A stretch of DNA of 64,000 nt from Xanthobacter oligotrophicus (GTDB lineage Bacteria; Pseudomonadota; Alphaproteobacteria; Rhizobiales; Xanthobacteraceae), in the NCBI RefSeq assembly GCF_008364685.1, contig NZ_VTTL01000005.1, positions 310,001 to 374,000 of the forward strand. Direction: 5' to 3'. A model generated the notes under the pieces. The model had not been told where the DNA came from, ran no database searches, and saw nothing but the letters and a program-made list of their open reading frames with translations. Below are positions 63,400 through 64,000 of this stretch, piece after piece. The position numbers were made by a program, and so were the translations under genes. Position 1 is the first letter of the stretch; the number at the start of each line of letters is the position of its first letter.

Positions 63400-64000
63400 A
63401 TGAGCGCGGCGGATCTGCCTGAACGCGAAGGCATGGATTATGACGTTGTGGTGGTCGGCGCCGGGCCTGCCGGGCTTGCCACCGCCATTCGCCTGAAGCA
63501 GCAGGCGGCCGAGCGCGGCAGCGACATCTCGGTGGTGGTGGTGGAGAAGGGCTCCGAGGTGGGCGCCCATATCCTCTCCGGCGCGGTCATCGATCCGGTC
63601 GGCCTCGATGCGCTCCTGCCCGGCTGGCGCGAGGAGGCGGATGCGCCCCTGAGCGTCCAGGTCAACGACGACCATTTCTACCTGCTTGGCCCCGCCGGCG
63701 GCATCCGCCTGCCCAATTTCGCCATGCCGCCGCTGATGAACAATCACGGCAATTTCGTCGGCTCGCTGGGCAATGTCTGCCGCTTCCTTGCCGCCAGGGC
63801 CGAGGCGCTGGGGGTGGAGATCTATCCCGGCTTTGCCGCCGACGAGATCCTCTTTGACGACAAGGGCGCGGTGGCCGGCATCGCCACCGGCGACATGGGC
63901 GTCGACAAGAATGGCGTGCCCAAGGGCGAGTTCACCCGCGGCATGGAATTGCGCGGCCGCTACACCGTGTTCGCCGAGGGCGCGCGGGGCCACCTCACCA
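63400..64000 (+). CDS. Electron transfer flavoprotein-ubiquinone oxidoreductase, N-terminal part
   Basis: The gene runs off the right end after about 200 codons. ATG 63400 is followed by MDYDVVVVGAGPAGLATAI, the FAD-binding GxGxxG (G20-G25). The next segments, VVVVEKGSEVGAHILSGAV and FALMPP-like NFAMPPLMNNHGNFV, are specific to ETF-QO, which passes electrons from ETF to ubiquinone at the inner membrane. The 4Fe-4S and quinone-binding regions lie beyond the window. Confidence 0.92.
   Translation, partial: MSAADLPEREGMDYDVVVVGAGPAGLATAIRLKQQAAERGSDISVVVVEKGSEVGAHILSGAVIDPVGLDALLPGWREEADAPLSVQVNDDHFYLLGPAGGIRLPNFAMPPLMNNHGNFVGSLGNVCRFLAARAEALGVEIYPGFAADEILFDDKGAVAGIATGDMGVDKNGVPKGEFTRGMELRGRYTVFAEGARGHLT

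Overview
The window is chromosomal DNA from a strongly G+C-rich alphaproteobacterium, most likely of the order Hyphomicrobiales and possibly near Xanthobacteraceae. The genus-level guess is weak. Support comes from gene neighbourhoods typical of this group (uvrC-pgsA-moaD-moaE; ispH-thrB-rnhA; glyoxylate carboligase with hyi, glxR and pyk), three Omp25/Omp31-type surface porins, a DUF1013 protein, and palindromic intergenic elements of the kind common in Rhizobiales. I saw no rRNA or tRNA genes, CRISPR array, prophage or transposase. About 56 protein genes are supported, and two of them run off the window ends.

Layout. 1-5.2 kb: the start of a leftward MDR dehydrogenase, glucan glucosyltransferase opgH, a large secreted Gly/Tyr/Trp-rich protein and a small secreted protein. 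5.2-8.4 kb: a 600-bp gap holding a G-rich tandem repeat inside an inverted repeat, then aqpZ, a repeat cluster and catalase. 8.4-11.2 kb: divergent oxyR, then overlapping purM-purN. 11.2-16.5 kb (mostly leftward): a molybdopterin oxidoreductase, two TerC-family membrane proteins, ndk and a TetR repressor. 16.5-19.5 kb: aldo/keto reductase, an orphan sulfate-binding protein and a 2Fe-2S ferredoxin. 19.6-22.7 kb: a three-gene overlapping signalling operon (CHASE3 kinase, Rcp1-like regulator, receiver-HWE kinase). 22.9-25.6 kb: a glutamine-synthetase-family ligase and PotF (polyamine module). 25.7-28.1 kb: a Gfo/Idh/MocA oxidoreductase plus DegT aminotransferase, a candidate GnnA/GnnB pair. 28.4-31.4 kb: panD and three porin paralogues. 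31.5-35.4 kb: uvrC, pgsA, moaD, moaE. 35.5-41.9 kb: amidase, SDR, scoAB, a glycosyltransferase/ChbG-HpnK deacetylase pair, and a universal stress protein. 42-45.7 kb: DUF1013, ispH, thrB, rnhA and a small secreted protein. 46.2-50.6 kb: RND efflux adaptor and pump. 50.8-54.6 kb: rhomboid protease, CBS protein, 1-Cys peroxiredoxin, pncB. 55-61 kb: the glyoxylate-to-glycerate module gcl-hyi-glxR, then pyk. 61-64 kb: CYTH protein, membrane protein, family-4 UDG and the start of ETF-ubiquinone oxidoreductase.

How the parts fit together. Most of the window is housekeeping and central metabolism (purines, pantothenate, isoprenoids, threonine, NAD salvage, phospholipid, molybdopterin). A peroxide-defence unit (oxyR/katA) and a separate peroxiredoxin provide oxidative-stress functions. 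Two separate gene pairs, GnnA/GnnB-like and FlmF2/NaxD-like, both suggest unusual amino-sugar chemistry on lipid A or another envelope lipid. Two periplasmic binding proteins (sulfate, polyamine) stand without permease genes nearby. The most original material is in the gaps: three palindrome-ended mosaic elements whose copies differ by compensating base changes, a dispersed GC-rich repeat, and a possible G-quadruplex-forming tandem repeat upstream of aqpZ. I found no clearly new multi-gene system. The best leads are the two envelope-sugar pairs and the structured intergenic elements.
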